This document shows, in pieces, positions 37,281 through 45,921 of a stretch of 64,000 nt of DNA. The notes beneath the pieces are model-generated. The model had not been told where the DNA came from and searched no databases. It was given only the letters and a program-made list of their open reading frames with translations. Position 1 is the stretch's first letter, and each line of letters opens with the position of its first letter. Origin of the DNA: Roseococcus sp. SYP-B2431. GTDB lineage: Bacteria > Pseudomonadota > Alphaproteobacteria > Acetobacterales > Acetobacteraceae. The stretch covers positions 124,001-188,000 of the forward strand of contig NZ_SJXD01000022.1 of the NCBI RefSeq assembly GCF_004336745.1, given 5' to 3'. The translations under genes and the position numbers were made by a program.

Positions 37281-37724
37281 TCACCCATAGCCGGCCGTGT
37301 CCGGCAGATCCCGCCGCGGCGCCGGCAGCGGCGGCAGGCCGAGCACCTCCTCCTCATGGCGCATCACGCGCCGCGCGATCTTCAGCGCGAGGTAGCAGTC
37401 ATCCGCCTCGGCCGCCTCGAGCGAGCGGGCCAGCATCTCGCGCACCGTGGCCGAGGTGGTCGCCTCCATGAACTCGGCGATGAGCCGGCGGGCGGAGGAG
37501 AGGCCGGGCTCGCGCTCGTCGTCGCCGCCGATATAGGCGGTCTGCAGCGCGAAATAGATGCGCCGCGCCGGTGTGTTCGCCGCGTCCGGCGCCATGATCT
37601 GCTTGCCGAAGAGGAAGCGGGCCTTGGCCGCCAGCTCGATGCGCGCCCGGTTGCGGAAGCGGATCGGCGCCCCGTTGACCACCATGAGATCGCCCTGACG
37701 CAGTTCCAACACGAGCGTGGACAT
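37281..37724 (-). CDS. flbT: Flagellar biosynthesis repressor FlbT
   Basis: This 147-residue FlbT-like protein has the characteristic start LVLELRQGDLMVVNGAPIRF, FLFGKQIMAP, ARRIYFALQTAYIG and a C-terminal MRHEEEVLGLP. In Caulobacter, FlbT binds flagellin mRNA and blocks its translation until the hook is finished. The ATG at 37722-37724 follows AAGGGGAAC. Its usual partner flaF and the flagellin genes are not in the window. It lies between flgL and the DUF1217 gene in the same operon. Confidence 0.9.
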   Translation of the reverse strand: MSTLVLELRQGDLMVVNGAPIRFRNRARIELAAKARFLFGKQIMAPDAANTPARRIYFALQTAYIGGDDEREPGLSSARRLIAEFMEATTSATVREMLARSLEAAEADDCYLALKIARRVMRHEEEVLGLPPLPAPRRDLPDTAGYG

Positions 37725-37885
37725 CTTGTTCCCCTTGAGATCCGGACCGGAAGGCGCGCCGCAGCCGCGGCCGGCGAGCGCCCTCCTGGCGTCGTGCCGA
37801 GCCTCCGGCGGCGAGATCCTTCCCGCCGCCGCGGCATCTTGGCGCCGCGAGGTTAACGTCGCTTGAAGATCGGCGATCCCCGCGC

Positions 37886-38956
37886 TCACCGCAGGAAATT
37901 CGCCAGGTTGAGGTCGCTCAGCGAGCCGATCGCGCGGTAGCTGGCGTCCAGCGTCGTCTTCGTGGCCTGCAGCAGGGAGAGCGTCTCGGCCATGTCGACA
38001 TACTGGATGTCCGCGAGCTGGCCCTCCAGCACCGTCGAGAGCTGGCCGTGCCGCTTCTGGGCGGCTTCCATCCGCGCCTCCACATGGCCCAGCGCGCCGG
38101 CCTCCTCGCCCAGCGCCGCCTCGGCCGCGCCAAAGCCGTCGCGGATCGTGGTCACCAGCTTGTCGAACTCGAGCGGATCGGCCGCCATCTGCGCCGGCGT
38201 CAGCGCGGAGAGGCTCATCAGATTGCGCATCATGTCGCGCACCCAGCTGCCCGTGGTCTCGCCGGAGCTGACCGCCTCCGCATTGGCATTGGCCTTGATG
38301 CCGTAGCCGATGATCTCGCCGTCGGCCGAAGGCACGCCGCGCCGGGCCTCCGGGCTGGCCGCCGTCTCGTCGGCCGTCAGGAAGGCCGAGAAGGGCGTGA
38401 CGCCGGCCGCCGTGCTCTGCGCGATGCCGCGCGTGGCGGCCGAGACCGTGGCCGCGTCGGTGGCGGCCAGGTTGCCGATCGCGGCCGCGACATCCTGCGC
38501 CATCTGCCCCGTCGCCAGCCCGTCAGGATCGGGGATGGGCGGATGCGCGAGGTCCGTGCCGCCGAAGAGGTACTCGCCGGCATGCTGCGTGTTCAGCAGA
38601 TGCGCCATCTCGGTCAGCGCCGCGCGCGCCTGCGCCTGCACCGTGGTCAGCGAGCCCGGATCCTGGCTGGTGATCCGCTGCGTCACGGTGGAATGGAAGT
38701 CGCGCGCGATCTGGGTCAGCCGGCCCAGCGCCTCCTGCATGAGGCCGGTGCGGCCCAGTGCCTGGTCCATGGAGCTCGCATAGGCCTCACGCCGCGCCAC
38801 CTCGCCGCGCAGCGAGACAAGCCGCGAGACCTCCGGCCCGAGATCGCCGAGGTTCTGGGCGCGCAGCCCGTCCGCCGATTGGCGCGTCAGCGTCGCGAGG
38901 CGCGTGCGCAGGATCGCCGTCTCCCGCGCCACGCTGCCGAGCAGGTCGATGGTCAT
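37886..38956 (-). CDS. flgL: Flagellar hook-associated protein 3 (FlgL)
   Basis: This 356-residue hook-filament junction protein has flagellin-like alpha-helical ends. The N-terminal helix is around TRLATLTRQSADGLRAQNLGDLG, followed by NTQHAGEYLFGGT. The C-terminal helix is ADIQYVDMAETLSLLQATKTTLDASYRAIGSL-like and ends in LNLANFLR. It is secreted by the flagellar type III system and assembles after FlgK. It lies 48 bases downstream of flgK. FlgL rather than flagellin is preferred because of the flgE-flgK-flgL order. Confidence 0.9.
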   Translation of the reverse strand: MTIDLLGSVARETAILRTRLATLTRQSADGLRAQNLGDLGPEVSRLVSLRGEVARREAYASSMDQALGRTGLMQEALGRLTQIARDFHSTVTQRITSQDPGSLTTVQAQARAALTEMAHLLNTQHAGEYLFGGTDLAHPPIPDPDGLATGQMAQDVAAAIGNLAATDAATVSAATRGIAQSTAAGVTPFSAFLTADETAASPEARRGVPSADGEIIGYGIKANANAEAVSSGETTGSWVRDMMRNLMSLSALTPAQMAADPLEFDKLVTTIRDGFGAAEAALGEEAGALGHVEARMEAAQKRHGQLSTVLEGQLADIQYVDMAETLSLLQATKTTLDASYRAIGSLSDLNLANFLR

Positions 38957-39004
38957 GCCCTATGGCCCCCCTGTTGAGCGTGCGATCCCGACCCTGGCCA
39001 CGCG

Positions 39005-40540
39005 CTACCGCCCGACGCCCTGCAGCGCGTCCCACATCTGCTGCGCCGTGGTCATGACGCGGGCATTCGCCGCATAGGCGTTCTGCAGCTTGATGAGCGC
39101 CGCCACCTCGGCGTCCGGGTCGACGCCGGACTCGTTCTGGAAGCGCGCGTCCAACCCGGCCTTCAGCCCCTCCGCGCGCGCCCTGGCCGCGGTCGCCGCG
39201 GCGCGGTCGGCGGTCTGCGCGCCGGTGAGCGTCGCGGCATAGGCCTCGACCGAGCGCGCGGGGATGAAGGGCGAGCTGAGGCTGCCGTCGGGGCCCAGCC
39301 CGCCGGACGGGATCGGGGCCCAGCTGGTGCCGTCGCGCACCGCCTCGCCCAGGCTATGATCGATGATGCGGTCGAGCAGCGTGGCGAAGCCGGAGGGCCC
39401 GCCGGCAGGGTTGGTCGTGAAGCCGGTGGGCCCGCCCGGCGTGTCCACGACGTCGTGCGTGCCATCGCGCAGCAGGGCGGGGTTGGTGGCGACGGCGGCG
39501 CTGATCCGGATCTGGTTGGCGAAGCCGATCTGCCCACCAGTCGGATCGGAATAGCCCAGCGAGACATCCGGCACCGTTCCGGAGCTGCCGGTGAAGAGCG
39601 TGAGGCCCTGTGCATTGAAACGGCTCGCGAGCTGGGACGCCGCGACGTCCAGCTCGGCCTGGTAGCGCGGCAGGGTCGAATCCCGCAGGTTGATGTACTC
39701 GCCGAGGCGCCCGCCCACGAGCTGCCGTGTGACGTCCACGCCGCCCAGGGTGATGCCGGGGATCGTGCCGCCGGCGCCATGGAAGGAGCTGGGGCCGATC
39801 GTGGCCATCTCCGACGAGAGCGCGTCCCCGCGGGGGTCCAGCGCCAGGCCGAGGCCGCCCCTGGTCACCAGCACGAGGCCGCCATCGGACTGGTGCAGCG
39901 CCTGGACCGGCAGGCTTTCCGACAGCCGGGACAGCGCCATGTCGCGCTGGTCCTCGAGGTCGCCCGTGGGCAGGCCCCGCACGGTGTCGCCCTTGATGAG
40001 GGTGGTGAGGTCGGCGATCTGGCGCAGGCCCGCATTGATCCTCTGCACCTCCTCCAGGATGCCGTCCTGCGCCTGCTGCCGCGCATCGCCCACCGCCTCC
40101 GCGACCTCGTTGAAGCGGGTCGCGACCGTCATCGCGGCCTGGGCGGCGTCGCGCTGCAGGCCCGTGTCGCCGGGCGAGCCGCGCAGCCCCGTGAGGCTGC
40201 TGCGCAGCGCCGCGATGGTGTCTCCCAGGCTGTCGCCGGCATCGGTGGCGCCGTGCACCGCCTCGATGCCGGCGAGCAGGCGCTCCCGCACGGTGGCGGC
40301 GGCCGCCTCGGCGCCGCGGGAGTCGCGCTCGGCGGTCAGGGCGGCGTCCACATGGCGCTGCGCCTCGCCGAGCCGGACGCCGAGCGGCATGCCATTGGTG
40401 GTGAGCGCGATCGCCGTCGCGGACTTGCGCGTGTAGCCCGGCGTCTCGGCATTGGTGATGTTCTGCGCGACATTGGCCAGCGCCCGCTGGGTGGCGAGCA
40501 GACCATTGCGCGCGATGCCGAAGGCGAGGTCGAGACTCAT
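39005..40540 (-). CDS. flgK: Flagellar hook-associated protein 1 (FlgK)
   Basis: This 511-residue FlgK has the rod/hook N-terminal motif LLATQRALANVAQNITNAETPGYTRK and the C-terminal coiled coil VDPDAEVAALIKLQNAYAANARVMTTAQQMWDAL-type segment. It forms the first hook-filament junction ring. It follows flgE by 45 bases and precedes flgL, probably on one transcript from the sigma-54-like site upstream of flgE. Confidence 0.94.
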   Translation of the reverse strand: MSLDLAFGIARNGLLATQRALANVAQNITNAETPGYTRKSATAIALTTNGMPLGVRLGEAQRHVDAALTAERDSRGAEAAAATVRERLLAGIEAVHGATDAGDSLGDTIAALRSSLTGLRGSPGDTGLQRDAAQAAMTVATRFNEVAEAVGDARQQAQDGILEEVQRINAGLRQIADLTTLIKGDTVRGLPTGDLEDQRDMALSRLSESLPVQALHQSDGGLVLVTRGGLGLALDPRGDALSSEMATIGPSSFHGAGGTIPGITLGGVDVTRQLVGGRLGEYINLRDSTLPRYQAELDVAASQLASRFNAQGLTLFTGSSGTVPDVSLGYSDPTGGQIGFANQIRISAAVATNPALLRDGTHDVVDTPGGPTGFTTNPAGGPSGFATLLDRIIDHSLGEAVRDGTSWAPIPSGGLGPDGSLSSPFIPARSVEAYAATLTGAQTADRAAATAARARAEGLKAGLDARFQNESGVDPDAEVAALIKLQNAYAANARVMTTAQQMWDALQGVGR

Positions 40541-40585
40541 GGCCGGGCCACCTTATCGAGACGAGGGTTAACGAGAGGTTGCTCG

Positions 40586-41887
40586 TCACCGCTTCATATT
40601 GATCGTGTCCTGCAGCATCTCGTCCGAGGTGGTGACGACGCGCGTATTCGCCGTATAGGCGCGCTGGGCGACGATGAGCTTGGTGAACTCCGTGCCGATA
40701 TCGACGTTGGATCCCTCCTCCGCGCCCACCACCAGCTTGCCGACGCCGTTGGTCGCGGCATCCATCACCTGGGCCTCGCCGCTCTCGATGGTGCGCATGA
40801 AGGCCTGGCCGTCGAGCCGCTGGAGCTTGTCCGGATCGCTGAAGGAGACCAGCGGCACGCGCGCGATCACGCGGGACTCGCCGTTGTCGTAGTTCACCGC
40901 GACGTCGCCGTTCTCGCGGATCGCGAGGCCGGAATAGGAGCCCGGCGGCACGCCGTTCTGGTGCAGCGTGCGCAGCGAGAAGTCATTGCCGGCCTGCTGC
41001 GTGATCCCCTGCGCGACGTCGAACCGGCCGAGGTTCAGGTTGATGTCCTGGTTGCCCAGGCCGAAATCCATCTGGAAGTTCAGGTCCACCACGGCGTTGG
41101 TCGTGCCGGTCACGCCGTCGAAGCTCTCGATGGTGCCATTGGTGCCGAAGACGATCGGGATGCTCACCGCGCCGCCCACCGGGCTGGGCGAGATGCTCAT
41201 CTGCCAGCTCCGCGCCGGGCCCGCCGTGGGCGGCGGCCCGGCGGTGCCCGGGGTCTGCGCGAAGGTCAGGGTGAGCGCATGGCGGTTGCCGAGCTGGTCG
41301 TAGACCGGCACCTGCGTGCTGAAGCTCCTCGCATCGGCCGGCGTCGCCGGCGGGTCGATCGCCGGCAGGTTGGCCGCGATCTCGACGGCGGAGGTGGCGA
41401 TGGGGTTGAAGACCTGCTGGCTCACGCGGAGCGGCGCGAGCGTGGTCCGGTCGACATTGCCGTTGGAATCCACCGGCCAGCCCTGGAGGAAGTAGTCCGA
41501 GCCGTTCACCAGATAGCCGTCCCGATCCATCCGGAAATCGCCGGCGCGGGTGTAGAACTGCCGCTCGTCGAAGGCGGGCAGCCCGTTGGAGCTGCCGCGC
41601 GCCTGCGCGACGGAGAAGAAGCCCTGGCCGCCGATGGCCAGCGAGAGCGGGTTGTCGCTCTGCTCGATCGTGCCCTGGATGGAGTTGGTGTAGTCCGGCC
41701 GCGCCATCACCGAGCCGGGGGCGTGCATGGTCTGGGTGGATTGCGTGACGAGATTGGTGAAGTTGGTGTCGACGCGCTTGTAGCCGGCGCTCTGGCTGTT
41801 CGCGAGGTTGTCGGAGATGTGGCCGAGGGAGCGGGATTGGGCGTTGAGGCCCGAGATCGCCGTGGTCATCGCACCAAACAGGGACAT
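40586..41887 (-). CDS. flgE: Flagellar hook protein FlgE
   Basis: This 433-residue hook subunit has the N-terminal SLFGAMTTAISGLNAQSRSL and HISDNLANSQSAGYKRVDT, the mid-domain FYTRAGDFRMDRDGYLVNG, and the C-terminal NVDIGTEFTKLIVAQRAYTA. It polymerises into the hook after export. The ATG at 41885-41887 has GAGG upstream. It is first in the leftward flagellar operon. A strong sigma-54-type promoter match lies about 57 bases upstream of the start codon. Confidence 0.95.
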   Translation of the reverse strand: MSLFGAMTTAISGLNAQSRSLGHISDNLANSQSAGYKRVDTNFTNLVTQSTQTMHAPGSVMARPDYTNSIQGTIEQSDNPLSLAIGGQGFFSVAQARGSSNGLPAFDERQFYTRAGDFRMDRDGYLVNGSDYFLQGWPVDSNGNVDRTTLAPLRVSQQVFNPIATSAVEIAANLPAIDPPATPADARSFSTQVPVYDQLGNRHALTLTFAQTPGTAGPPPTAGPARSWQMSISPSPVGGAVSIPIVFGTNGTIESFDGVTGTTNAVVDLNFQMDFGLGNQDINLNLGRFDVAQGITQQAGNDFSLRTLHQNGVPPGSYSGLAIRENGDVAVNYDNGESRVIARVPLVSFSDPDKLQRLDGQAFMRTIESGEAQVMDAATNGVGKLVVGAEEGSNVDIGTEFTKLIVAQRAYTANTRVVTTSDEMLQDTINMKR

Positions 41888-41943
41888 GGGGGCCTCGCGC
41901 CAGGGATCGCGTGCCCGGGGCATTCCGGGCCGCGGCGGGGCAA

Positions 41944-41960
41944 GGCATGCGGCGTGCCAA
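41944..41960 (-). promoter_or_regulatory. Sigma-54 (-24/-12) promoter candidate for flgE-flgK-flgL-flbT
   Basis: Minus strand, 41960 to 41944, reads TTGGCACGCCGCATGCC. It matches the sigma-54 consensus TGGCACG-N4-TTGC exactly in the -24 block and in three of four bases at -12, with GG and GC ten bases apart. Transcription would start near 41933, giving a 46-base leader to flgE. The encoded FlbD is the expected activator. The plus-strand reading of the same palindrome is a weaker -24/-12 match. Confidence 0.7.
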
Positions 41961-41989
41961 GGTCGGGGCCGGGATTCGCCCGACCCGGG

Positions 41990-42004
41990 CGGCAGGGTTT
42001 GCCG
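41990..42004. promoter_or_regulatory. Inverted repeat, candidate FlbD (activator) binding site
   Basis: CGGCA (41990-41994) and TGCCG (42000-42004) form a perfect inverted repeat with a 5-base spacer, GGGTT. It lies between the two divergent sigma-54-like sites, 29 bases upstream of one and directly beside the other. A near copy occurs before fliF at 44196-44210. Operator function is inference. Confidence 0.45.
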
Positions 42005-42006
42005 GT

Positions 42007-42023
42007 TGGGGGCGGCGATTGCC
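42007..42023 (+). promoter_or_regulatory. Sigma-54 (-24/-12) promoter candidate for fliK operon
   Basis: The plus strand reads TGGGGGCGGCGATTGCC. GG (42009-42010) and GC (42021-42022) are exactly ten bases apart, and the -12 block TTGC is perfect. The -24 block matches GG and the following CG but lacks the CA. Transcription would begin near 42034, leaving about 112 bases before the fliK ATG. It is a weaker match than the flgE site. Confidence 0.45.
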
Positions 42024-42145
42024 GGATCTCCGCCCCGCCTTGCCGGGCCGGGCGGGCCATGGGCTGGCCCGGGCCTTGCGGAGGGCGGGGGCCGGGCATG
42101 GAGCCAGGCACCGGAGCGGGCCGGAGGCGCCGCGAGGGATCCGCG

Positions 42146-43459
42146 ATGGATGCCGCCTTTCCCCTGGCCACGCCGATGTCCGCCGCGCTTCCGGCCACAG
42201 GCTCGGCCGCGGCAGAGCCCGACGGCGAGGCCGGCTTCGCGGCGGCGCTGACGCGGAGCTTGAGCGCGACCGCGGAGGCAGTTCCGGCTACGGCTGCTCC
42301 GGCCGTGCCCGTGGTTGCGACGAGCGGTTCCTTTGTGCCCGCTTCCGTTCTGCCCGCGTCCGTCCCGGCCAGCCTTTCCCTGGCGCCGACGCCAGGAACG
42401 GCAGCAGCCGCCCCGGCCGCGACGGCCTCGCCGATCCCCGGACCCGCGCCAGCGCCGGTGGAGATGCCGGTGCCGGCCCTGCCAGAGGCGCCCCTGCCAG
42501 AGGCCATCGGGCCGGAACCCCCGATCATCCGTGCTCAACTCGCCGCGGAGGAGCCTATCGCAAAGGAGGAACGCGGCGCGGATCGGCCGATCGACTTCCA
42601 GGCGCTGCCCGCACTCCTCCTGCCGGCGATCCCGGCGCTGGCCCAGCCGTCGCGACCGCAGCCCACCGCCAAAGCCGCCGCCGCCCCCCTCTTGGAAGAA
42701 GGCGGGGACGAGGCGGGCCCGCCCGTCCCGGGTCCGGCGCCGCTGCCCATCCTGCCGCCCATGCCGCTCCCTTCGAATTCGCCGGAGATCGCGTCGGGCG
42801 GCGCCTCGAAGGCTGCCGCGCCGGAGGCCGAGGTCGCGGCCACGGCGCCCCTGCCTGATGCACCGGCGCCGTCCGGGCCCGCGCGCGCCGAGTTCCCCTC
42901 CGGGACCGCGGAACGTCCTGCATGGTCCCCGGCCGGCCCGGTGCAGACCGGCATGCCGGCTTTCGCGCCCGAGCTGGCGGCGCTCCAGGCCGCGCCCCGC
43001 GCCGCCGTCCTCGACAGCCCGGCGCCCAGCGCCTCGCCGTCGCCGTCTCCTGCCCGCCAGGTCTCCTCCGTCGCGATCGCGCTGGCCTTCGCCCCAGGTG
43101 GATCCGGCGGCTTCAGCCTATCGCTCGAGCCGGCCGAGCTGGGCCGCATAGAAATCCGCGTGCAGCGCGAGGGCGACGGCCACAACGTCCGCGTGACGGC
43201 GGAGCGGCCGGAGACGCTGGCCCTGCTCCAGCGCGACCGGCACGAGCTCGATCGCGGCCTCGCGGAGGCCGGGCTGCGCGTGGATCCGGCCGGAATCGAC
43301 TTCTCGCTCGACATGCGGGACGGCGGCGGCGGCCAGGAGGCCGGGACGGGCCAGCGCAACGAGCCGCGGGGCCATGCCGGCGCCGCGCGCGCCCTCACCA
43401 TGCCCGAGCGCGAGGCGCCGCCGCGCGTGCCGCGCAGCCTGCTCGACCTCAACATCTGA
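42146..43459 (+). CDS. fliK: Flagellar hook-length control protein FliK
   Basis: This 437-residue protein has a long Pro/Ala-rich, low-complexity N-terminal two thirds. The conserved FliK C-terminal domain (about residues 310-390) includes FSLSLEPAELGRIEIRVQREG, VRVTAERPETLALLQRDRHE and LDRGLAEAGLRVDPAGIDFS. FliK is the secreted molecular ruler that switches export from hook to filament. The ATG at 42146 follows GAGGGA; the frame is open far upstream but is low-quality there. It is first in the rightward operon, with flgD 18 bases downstream. Confidence 0.88.
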   Translation: MDAAFPLATPMSAALPATGSAAAEPDGEAGFAAALTRSLSATAEAVPATAAPAVPVVATSGSFVPASVLPASVPASLSLAPTPGTAAAAPAATASPIPGPAPAPVEMPVPALPEAPLPEAIGPEPPIIRAQLAAEEPIAKEERGADRPIDFQALPALLLPAIPALAQPSRPQPTAKAAAAPLLEEGGDEAGPPVPGPAPLPILPPMPLPSNSPEIASGGASKAAAPEAEVAATAPLPDAPAPSGPARAEFPSGTAERPAWSPAGPVQTGMPAFAPELAALQAAPRAAVLDSPAPSASPSPSPARQVSSVAIALAFAPGGSGGFSLSLEPAELGRIEIRVQREGDGHNVRVTAERPETLALLQRDRHELDRGLAEAGLRVDPAGIDFSLDMRDGGGGQEAGTGQRNEPRGHAGAARALTMPEREAPPRVPRSLLDLNI

Positions 43460-43477
43460 CGGAAAGGAACGCCCTCC

Positions 43478-44149
43478 ATGAGCGGCACGGTCCAAGGCAC
43501 GAACGGGACGGGCAGCTCCGCCGCCCCGCGCAGCACCAGCCCCACCACCGGCTTCGGCGCCGACTTCAACACCTTTCTCACGCTGCTAACGACGCAGCTG
43601 AGGAACCAGGATCCGACCAATGCCATGGATCCGAACGAGATGACGCAGCAGCTCGTGCAATTCGCCGGGGTGGAGCAGCAGCTGCGGACGAACACGAATC
43701 TCGAATCGCTGATCTCGGTGCAGCAGGGCACGCAGCTTGTCGGCGCGGCGCCGCTCATGGGGCGGCTGGTCGAAGTGGAGAGCGACCGCCTCGCGCTGCA
43801 GGGCGGCCAGGCCACCCTGCGGCTGCCCGCCGCCGGCGAGGCGCGCCGCGTCGGCATCGGCGTGCTGGATCCGCAGGGCAACCTGATCCGCTCGGCGCAG
43901 GTGGATCTTGGTGGCGCGACCCAGGACTGGGTCTGGGACGGCAAGGACGTGGAGGGCGTGCAGCGGCCGGACGGGGCCTACAGCTACGTGCTGGTGGGCG
44001 CCGCCTCGGATGGCACCGAGGTGGAAGTGACCGGCACCGTGCTGGCCCGCGCGACCGGCGTGGAGCGGCGCGAGGGCGAGGTGCGGCTGAACCTAGGCGC
44101 ACTGACGGTGGCGTTCGACAGGTTGCGCGGCCTGCCGGGCGGGAACTGA
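43478..44149 (+). CDS. flgD: Flagellar hook assembly scaffold FlgD
   Basis: This 223-residue hook cap protein has the N-terminal export and capping region FNTFLTLLTTQLRNQDPTNAMDPNEMTQQLVQFAGVEQQL. This is the FlgD hallmark. A FlgD Ig-like C-terminal domain follows (GVQRPDGAYSYVLVG). AAAGGAA precedes the ATG at 43478. It lies between fliK and fliF; the 125-base gap to fliF may hold a separate regulatory element. Confidence 0.95.
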   Translation: MSGTVQGTNGTGSSAAPRSTSPTTGFGADFNTFLTLLTTQLRNQDPTNAMDPNEMTQQLVQFAGVEQQLRTNTNLESLISVQQGTQLVGAAPLMGRLVEVESDRLALQGGQATLRLPAAGEARRVGIGVLDPQGNLIRSAQVDLGGATQDWVWDGKDVEGVQRPDGAYSYVLVGAASDGTEVEVTGTVLARATGVERREGEVRLNLGALTVAFDRLRGLPGGN

Positions 44150-44195
44150 GGGCCTGAATCGCCGCTTCCGTTAATCCTTCCGCAAGAGGTCCGGC

Positions 44196-44210
44196 GGCAA
44201 GTTCTGCCCA
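44196..44210. promoter_or_regulatory. Inverted repeat upstream of fliF, second candidate FlbD site
   Basis: CGGCA (44196-44200), spacer AGTTC and TGCCC (44206-44210) repeat the architecture of the site at 41990-42004, with one mismatch in the outer base. It lies 65 bases upstream of the fliF start. In Caulobacter the fliF operon promoter is bound by FlbD, so a control role is plausible but unproven. Confidence 0.4.
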
Positions 44211-44274
44211 GGGCGCAGGAGGCGCTCCGGGAGAGTTCCATGTTGCCTTGCCATGCGCCACGTCCGGGCGGGCC

Positions 44275-45921
44275 GTGCAGAAGCTGATCGAGCAGCTCCG
44301 CGGCCTCGGGCGCGTGCAGCTCGGCGCGCTGGCGGGCGTGGGCATCGGCGTTCTGGGGCTGATCGCCTGGCTCGTGCTGCGCGCCGGAACGCCGCCCATG
44401 GGCCTGCTCTACGGCGAGCTGGAGGCGCGTGACGCGGGCGCCGTGGTGGCCTCGCTGGACCGGCAGCGCGTGACCTACCGCCTGGCCGCGAATGGCACGC
44501 AGGTGCTCGTGCCGGCCGAGGACGTGCCGCGCCTGCGGCTTTCCCTGGCGCGCGAGGGGCTTCCGGCGGGCGGCTCCATCGGCAACGAGATCTTCGACCG
44601 CGGTGCGAGCCTCACCACCACGCCCTTCCAGCAGGAGATGAACCGCCTCCGCGCGCTGGAGGGCGAGCTGGCGCGCAGCATCCGCGCCTTGCAGGGCGTG
44701 CGGGCCGCGCGCGTGCATCTCGTGCTGCCGCGCCGCGAGGCCTTTTCCCGCGAGCGCGCCGAGGCGCAGGCCAGCGTGCTGCTCACCATGCAGGGCGTCC
44801 AGCGACTGGACCGCGAGGGCGTGCAGGCGGTGCTGCACCTCGTGGTGACGGCGGTGTCCGGGCTGCGGCCGCAGAACGTCTCGATCGTGGACAGCCGCGG
44901 CGAGCTGCTGGCGCGCGGCGGCCAGCCGCTCACGGGGCCGGCGGGTGCGCAGACGCAGGACGAGCTGCGGCGCGGCCAGGAGGCGCGGCTGGCGCGCGGC
45001 GTGGAGGAGATGCTGGAGCGCGTGCTCGGCCCCGGCCGCGTCCGGGCCGAGGTGGCGATGGAGATGGATTTCGACCGGGTGGAGACGCGCGAGGAGCGCT
45101 TCGACCCGGACAACCAGGTGGCGCGCAGCATCCAGTCCACCACCGAGAACAACCGCACGCAGGAGAATGGCCTGGTCAGCGTCGGCAACAACCTGCCGGG
45201 CGCCGAGCCCCCGGGCGGCGGCAATGGCAACACCGAGAGCAAGCAGGAGGAGACGACCAACTACGAGATCGGCCGCTCCACCCGCAACGTGCTGCGCGAG
45301 CATCCGGTGGTGCGCCGCCTGACCGTCGCGGTGCTGGTGGACGGCGTCACGGAATCGCAGCCGGAGGGCCCGCCCACGCATCGCGAGCGGACGCCGGAGG
45401 AGCTGGCGCGCATTTCCGCGCTCGTCCGCAACGCCGTCGGCTTCAATGAGCAGCGCGGCGACCGGGTGGAGGTGGTCTCCATGCGCTTCGCCGAAGCCGA
45501 GGCGACGACGCGCGAGACCGGGCCGCTGGGCCTCGACATCTCCCAGGCCACGCTGGCGCGGCTGATGGAGACGGCGGTGATCGGGCTGCTGATCCTGCTC
45601 ACGCTGCTGCTGGTGGCCCGGCCGGTCGCGCGGAAGCTGGCGATCTCGATGAATCCCATGCCTGCCCTGGCGGGGACGGGCGGCGGCACCGTCGCGCTCG
45701 ACGCGAGCGGCCTGCCGGTCGCGATCTCCGGCGACGCGCCGGTCATGCTGCCGCCCGGCGTCGAGCCCGGTTCGGAGGAGGAGCGGATGATCCATCTCGC
45801 CCATGTGCAGGGCCAGATGCGCGCCTCGTCGATCGCGCGGATCACCGCGCTGGTGGAGGAGAATCCCGAACAGGCGCTCCTGGTCATCCGCCGCTGGCTC
45901 ACGCCGGAGGATGGGGAATGA
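44275..45921 (+). CDS. fliF: Flagellar MS-ring protein FliF
   Basis: This 548-residue MS-ring subunit has two membrane helices (about residues 15-37 and 428-450). Between them is the periplasmic YscJ-like region ([58 protein letters not shown]). The C-terminus contains [19 protein letters not shown], which contacts FliG. The GTG at 44275 was chosen because homology begins there; a TTG at 44248 is possible. A short out-of-frame ATG frame at 44240-44287 with a good ribosome-binding site overlaps the start. The stop overlaps fliG (ATGA). Confidence 0.92.
   Translation: MQKLIEQLRGLGRVQLGALAGVGIGVLGLIAWLVLRAGTPPMGLLYGELEARDAGAVVASLDRQRVTYRLAANGTQVLVPAEDVPRLRLSLAREGLPAGGSIGNEIFDRGASLTTTPFQQEMNRLRALEGELARSIRALQGVRAARVHLVLPRREAFSRERAEAQASVLLTMQGVQRLDREGVQAVLHLVVTAVSGLRPQNVSIVDSRGELLARGGQPLTGPAGAQTQDELRRGQEARLARGVEEMLERVLGPGRVRAEVAMEMDFDRVETREERFDPDNQVARSIQSTTENNRTQENGLVSVGNNLPGAEPPGGGNGNTESKQEETTNYEIGRSTRNVLREHPVVRRLTVAVLVDGVTESQPEGPPTHRERTPEELARISALVRNAVGFNEQRGDRVEVVSMRFAEAEATTRETGPLGLDISQATLARLMETAVIGLLILLTLLLVARPVARKLAISMNPMPALAGTGGGTVALDASGLPVAISGDAPVMLPPGVEPGSEEERMIHLAHVQGQMRASSIARITALVEENPEQALLVIRRWLTPEDGE

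Noticed and set aside
39356-43459. A 1,367-codon plus-strand frame suggesting a giant FliK fusion
   Set aside because: Only the part from the ATG at 42146 has FliK homology and a ribosome-binding site; the upstream part is antisense to flgK and flgE.
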